From CAZRNB01 sp964601355 (GTDB lineage Bacteria; Planctomycetota; Phycisphaerae; Sedimentisphaerales; Anaerobacaceae), in NCBI GenBank assembly GCA_964601355.1, contig CAZRNB010000069.1, positions 1-15,707 of the forward strand: 15,707 nt of DNA. The letters are read 5' to 3'. The notes below the pieces were generated by a model. It was not told where the DNA came from and did not search any database. It worked only from the letters and a program-made list of their open reading frames with translations. Below are positions 13,035 to 15,707 of the stretch, in pieces; position 1 is the stretch's first letter, and each line of letters opens with the position of its first letter. Both the position numbers and the translations under genes were made by a program.

Positions 13035-14273
13035 CTATTTCTCATCGAGGATTTCGATGGCTTTGAATTTTTTACCCTCTAAAAGCTCAAGTGACGCACC
13101 GCCGCCGGTGGAAATATGGCTTATTCTATCCTGAAGACCAAGTTTTTCGACGGCACTGGCACTATCACCGCCGCCGATAACGCTGCGAGCTCCCTTATCA
13201 GTAGCCTCTGCCACTGCCAAGGCTACGGCTTTTGTTCCCTCATCGAAAGGCGGTATCTCAAATACGCCCATAGGACCATTCCAGACGACAGTCCTGGCAT
13301 CAGCGATATTCTGTGCGTAAATCTTGGCCGACATGGGGCCGATATCGACTGCCTGCCAACCCAGGTCTATATCCCCTACGGCGACACGATGCTCCGCCCC
13401 GGGCTCCAGCTTCCGTACCACCGCGTGATCAGGTGGCAGGACCACCAGGCAATTTGCGTCAGCGGCGCGGTCAAGCAATTGCAGGGCCTTATCCATGAAG
13501 TCGTTCTCGCAGAGGCTGTTACCGATAGCCTTGCCGCGTGCCTTCAGGAAAGTGTAGGCCATAGCCCCACCGATGATGATTCGATCAACCTTGCCAATCA
13601 GGTTCTCGATCACACCGATCTTATCGGAGACCTTGACACCGCCGAGTATGGCAACGAACGGCCTTTCAGGTTTGCTGATAGTATCGCCAAGAAACTTTAG
13701 CTCCTTCTCTACAAGGAAACCGATGACCCGAGGCTTGTCTTTCATTGCCTGAGGCACGGTGTACATCGAGGCATTATCTCTGTGAGCGGTGCCGAAAGCG
13801 TCATCAACGTATATATCCGCCAGATCGGCAAGCTGTTTGGCAAAATCGTCTTTGGCCTTTCGCAGTTGTGCATCTTCTTTGGCGGCTTTATCCTTTATCG
13901 TTTCTTCCTTATGGAAACGCAGGTTTTCAAGCAGCATACAATCGCCGCTTTTGAGCGTTTTAGCCTTTGCCTTGACGTCCGGTCCGATGCAATCGTTGGC
14001 GAAGATTACCTTCTTACTCAGCAGCTCCGACAATCTCCTGGCAACAGGTGCCAGAGTGAACTTTTCATCTCTCTGACCCTCGGTTCTGCCGAGGTGACTC
14101 ATCAAAATCAAAGCGCCGCCTCGTTCAAGGATATTCTTTATTGTGGGCAGTGCTTTAACAATCCTGTCGTCACTGGTGATATTACCTTTGGCGTCCTGCG
14201 GCACATTAAAATCGCAGCGCATCAAAACTTTCTTACCCTTCACATTGATATCAGCAATGGTTTTTTTAGCCAT
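13035..14273 (-). CDS. pgk: Phosphoglycerate kinase
   Basis: Transfers phosphate from 1,3-bisphosphoglycerate to ADP. The N-terminal domain has MRCDFNVPQD (18-27), SHLGR (59-63), LLENLRFH and DDAFGTAHRDNASM. The C-terminal nucleotide domain has GGVKVSDKI, GGAMAYTF, WNGPMGVFE and GGGDSASAVEKLG. From the ATG at 14271-14273 the length is 412 residues; an earlier in-frame ATG would add METI, and GGAA lies 7 bases before the chosen start. A charged loop around ETIKDKAAKEDAQLRKAKDD is longer than in E. coli but, from memory, normal in planctomycete-like PGKs. It lies downstream of gap, with 87 bases between, in the usual glycolytic order. Confidence 0.97.
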   Translation of the reverse strand: MAKKTIADINVKGKKVLMRCDFNVPQDAKGNITSDDRIVKALPTIKNILERGGALILMSHLGRTEGQRDEKFTLAPVARRLSELLSKKVIFANDCIGPDVKAKAKTLKSGDCMLLENLRFHKEETIKDKAAKEDAQLRKAKDDFAKQLADLADIYVDDAFGTAHRDNASMYTVPQAMKDKPRVIGFLVEKELKFLGDTISKPERPFVAILGGVKVSDKIGVIENLIGKVDRIIIGGAMAYTFLKARGKAIGNSLCENDFMDKALQLLDRAADANCLVVLPPDHAVVRKLEPGAEHRVAVGDIDLGWQAVDIGPMSAKIYAQNIADARTVVWNGPMGVFEIPPFDEGTKAVALAVAEATDKGARSVIGGGDSASAVEKLGLQDRISHISTGGGASLELLEGKKFKAIEILDEK

Positions 14274-14286
14274 AATAGTTTCCATT

Positions 14287-14350
14287 CATTGTTCGTTGTT
14301 CGTTGTTCACTGTTCGTTCTCAATGAACTATGAACTAATAACTATGAACT
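14287..14350. repeat. TTGTTCG / ATGAACT word arrays between gap and pgk
   Basis: GTTCGTT repeats at 7-bp spacing (about 14291-14319) and then gives way to TGAACTA words (about 14323-14350). The array occupies nearly the whole gap and runs up to the pgk ribosome-binding region. Confidence 0.75.
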
Positions 14351-14360
14351 AATTAACCCT

Positions 14361-15380
14361 TTACAGCTTAGCCAGCCTTTCAATCAGGTCTGCGCTACGG
14401 CATGAGTAAGCCCACTCGTTATCATACCACATGGTCACCTTGACCATATCGCCGTCCAGCACTATTGTGTTGGTCGAGTCAAAAATCGAGCTGGCTTGAT
14501 TGCCAATCACGTCGCTGCTGACTATCGGCTCATTAACGTACTCAATGATACCCTTCATTGGGCCTTCGGCTGCAGAGCGCATAGCCTCATTAATCTCCTC
14601 AACGGTGGTTTTGCGAGCAGCCATGAAGGTAAGGTCCGTAATCGAGCCGACCGGTACCGGCACCCGCAGGGCGTAACCATGGAGCTTACCCTTCAATGCA
14701 GGAATCACTTCACCGAGGGCTTTTGCAGCACCCGTAGTTGATGGCACGGTGTTAAGCGCAGCCGCGCGGCCGCGACGTTTATCCTTATAGGGCATGTCCA
14801 AAATCGCCTGGTCATTGGTGTACGCATGGATGGTCGTCATCAGCCCCTTGACAATGCCAATCTTTTCATGCAGAACCTTGCAGACCGGAGCTAATGAGTT
14901 GGTTGTGCATGAAGCGTTAGACACACATTTCATGCCGGCCTTAAGCTGGTCGTCGTTGACGCCCAGCACAATAGTAGCATCCGGCTTATCTTTGGCCGGT
15001 GCAGAAAGCAGCACTCGCTTTGCGCCCGCCGTCAGGTGCGTATCATAACCGGCCTTACCTTTGGCTGCGCGGGTTGTGAATTTGCCTGTGGATTCGAGCA
15101 CCACATCCACACCCATCTTGCCCCACGGCAGCTTAGTCGGATCCTTCTCATTAAGGATTGGAATCTCGCTGCCGTCAACAACGATGGAGCTACCTTTGAC
15201 CTGCACTTTGCCCTTGTATTTGCCCTGGGTGGAGTCATACTTGAACATATAGGCCAGCATATCTGCGTCGAAAAGGTCGTTAATCGCCATAACATCGAAC
15301 CGTTTCGACTGCTGCGCCATGACCCGCAGCACTAAGCGACCAATTCGGCCAAAACCGTTAACAGCTACTTTTACTGCCAT
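14361..15380 (-). CDS. gap: Glyceraldehyde-3-phosphate dehydrogenase, type I
   Basis: Oxidises glyceraldehyde 3-phosphate to 1,3-bisphosphoglycerate. The 339 residues are full length. The NAD-binding GFGRIGR is at 9-15 and ND at 34-35 favours NAD. The catalytic cysteine is C158 (SNASCTTNS) and the general base H185 (TTIHAYTND), with RAAALNTVPSTTGAAKA and WYDNEWAYS later. The ATG at 15378-15380 has a strong AAAGGAG 8 bases upstream, and a good promoter lies about 80 bases further up. gap-pgk is likely one transcript from that promoter. Confidence 0.98.
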   Translation of the reverse strand: MAVKVAVNGFGRIGRLVLRVMAQQSKRFDVMAINDLFDADMLAYMFKYDSTQGKYKGKVQVKGSSIVVDGSEIPILNEKDPTKLPWGKMGVDVVLESTGKFTTRAAKGKAGYDTHLTAGAKRVLLSAPAKDKPDATIVLGVNDDQLKAGMKCVSNASCTTNSLAPVCKVLHEKIGIVKGLMTTIHAYTNDQAILDMPYKDKRRGRAAALNTVPSTTGAAKALGEVIPALKGKLHGYALRVPVPVGSITDLTFMAARKTTVEEINEAMRSAAEGPMKGIIEYVNEPIVSSDVIGNQASSIFDSTNTIVLDGDMVKVTMWYDNEWAYSCRSADLIERLAKL

Positions 15381-15387
15381 CTGTAAA

Positions 15388-15394
15388 TCTCCTT
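15388..15394 (-). promoter_or_regulatory. Strong ribosome binding site of gap
   Basis: The minus strand has AAAGGAG followed by the 8 bases ATTTACAG and the ATG. It is the best Shine-Dalgarno in the window, in keeping with high gap expression. Confidence 0.8.
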
Positions 15395-15457
15395 TTGATT
15401 CATAATTTTAATATCGGTTTCTAACATCCTCACTTTCGCACAACGAATAGAAACAAT

Positions 15458-15486
15458 ACTTTATTGATAAGCCCAAAGTCTGTCAA
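15458..15486 (-). promoter_or_regulatory. Sigma-70 type promoter for gap-pgk
   Basis: A perfect TTGACA at 15481-15486 and TAAAGT at 15458-15463 (4 of 6 to TATAAT) are separated by exactly 17 bases on the minus strand. Transcription would begin near 15451, giving a leader of about 70 bases before the gap ATG. Confidence 0.65.
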
Positions 15487-15544
15487 GGATTTATTCCTGA
15501 TGAGCGGTTTGGTGGGTGCATGTCAAGATTGTTGGTAAAATCTG

Positions 15545-15707
15545 CAAGCAGAAATGTACGTCATTCCGACCGAAGCCCCCGTGTCTTCTGTCGAAGACAG
15601 AAACGGGGGCAAAGCGGAGGAATCTGCTTTGAAGGCAGACCTCTCAGGCTACGGCAGGCTCCGCCCTGACGAGTCCACTCGGCCCTTCGACTTCGCTCAG
15701 GGCAGGC
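15545..15707. repeat. Composite palindromic repeat block at the window edge
   Basis: This gene-free stretch upstream of gap is composite. AAGCAGA (15546-15552) pairs with 15623-15629 around a TCATTCCGACCGAAGC...GCGGAGGAATCTGC unit, a dispersed-repeat type familiar from many genomes. Within it GCCCCCGT (15575-15582) pairs with ACGGGGGC (15603-15610), and GTCTTC-TGTC-GAAGAC forms the tip. A second unit, GGCTACGGC...GACGAGT (15647-15677), matches the segments inside cysS and, in part, the URO-D-like gene. The tail (CCCTTCGACTTCGCTCAGGG) is another palindrome-like unit and continues past the window. Confidence 0.75.

Noticed and set aside
13700..13790. Extra charged loop in PGK as a repeat insertion
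   Set aside because: No palindrome or match to the other repeats was seen, and a loop of this type is, from memory, normal for planctomycete-like PGKs.
15381..15450. Riboswitch or other structured leader upstream of gap
   Set aside because: The 70-base leader shows a promoter and a ribosome binding site but no convincing stem structure or known riboswitch core.

Overview
The window reads as a piece of a bacterial chromosome dense in housekeeping genes, nearly all on the minus strand. Protein features (an HLGH-type CysS, a PGK with an extended charged loop, an IGPD without a phosphatase domain, URO-D family and GxxExxY proteins) fit Planctomycetota, possibly Phycisphaerae. That placement is from memory of these families, not from a search. 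Base composition is intermediate and looks uniform apart from an AT-richer two-gene block at about 2.5-4.1 kb.

Layout by position (minus-strand transcription runs right to left): ruvA (5' part only, cut by the window edge), ruvC and cysS; a two-gene cassette (a PD-(D/E)XK-like/DUF5655-like protein and a GxxExxY protein); ispF, hisB, hisC; two overlapping secreted-protein frames separated by an (AG)10 tract; one plus-strand membrane protein with a bidirectional terminator; a URO-D/methyltransferase-like gene; accD; rpe with an upstream nucleotidyltransferase and a coupled 73-residue ORF; pgk and gap. Tight couplings (GTGA overlaps at cysS/ruvC and hisB/ispF, ATGA overlaps at the small ORF/nucleotidyltransferase and nucleotidyltransferase/rpe) indicate operons. 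Pathways represented are Holliday-junction processing, cysteinyl-tRNA synthesis, histidine and MEP isoprenoid synthesis, fatty-acid initiation and lower glycolysis/pentose phosphate.

The most unusual part is the repeat landscape. Many gene gaps hold a degenerate array of a short 7-11 bp word, with a different word in each gap, and in several the array folds back on itself as a hairpin. Separately, palindromic or repeat-like segments lie inside four coding regions: the C-terminal tail of ruvC, an insertion in cysS, the start codon of hisC, and a 27-28 residue in-frame insertion in the URO-D-like gene. Parts of these match each other or the repeat block at the right end of the window.

Two further candidates stand out. 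The GxxExxY/nuclease-like gene pair is bounded by an imperfect inverted repeat of about 55 bp and fits between ispF and cysS with about 10 bp to spare on each side, like a small mobile cassette. The (AG)10 tract separates a secreted domain from a peptidoglycan-binding domain, and gaining one AG unit would fuse them into one open frame, as in a phase-variable locus.
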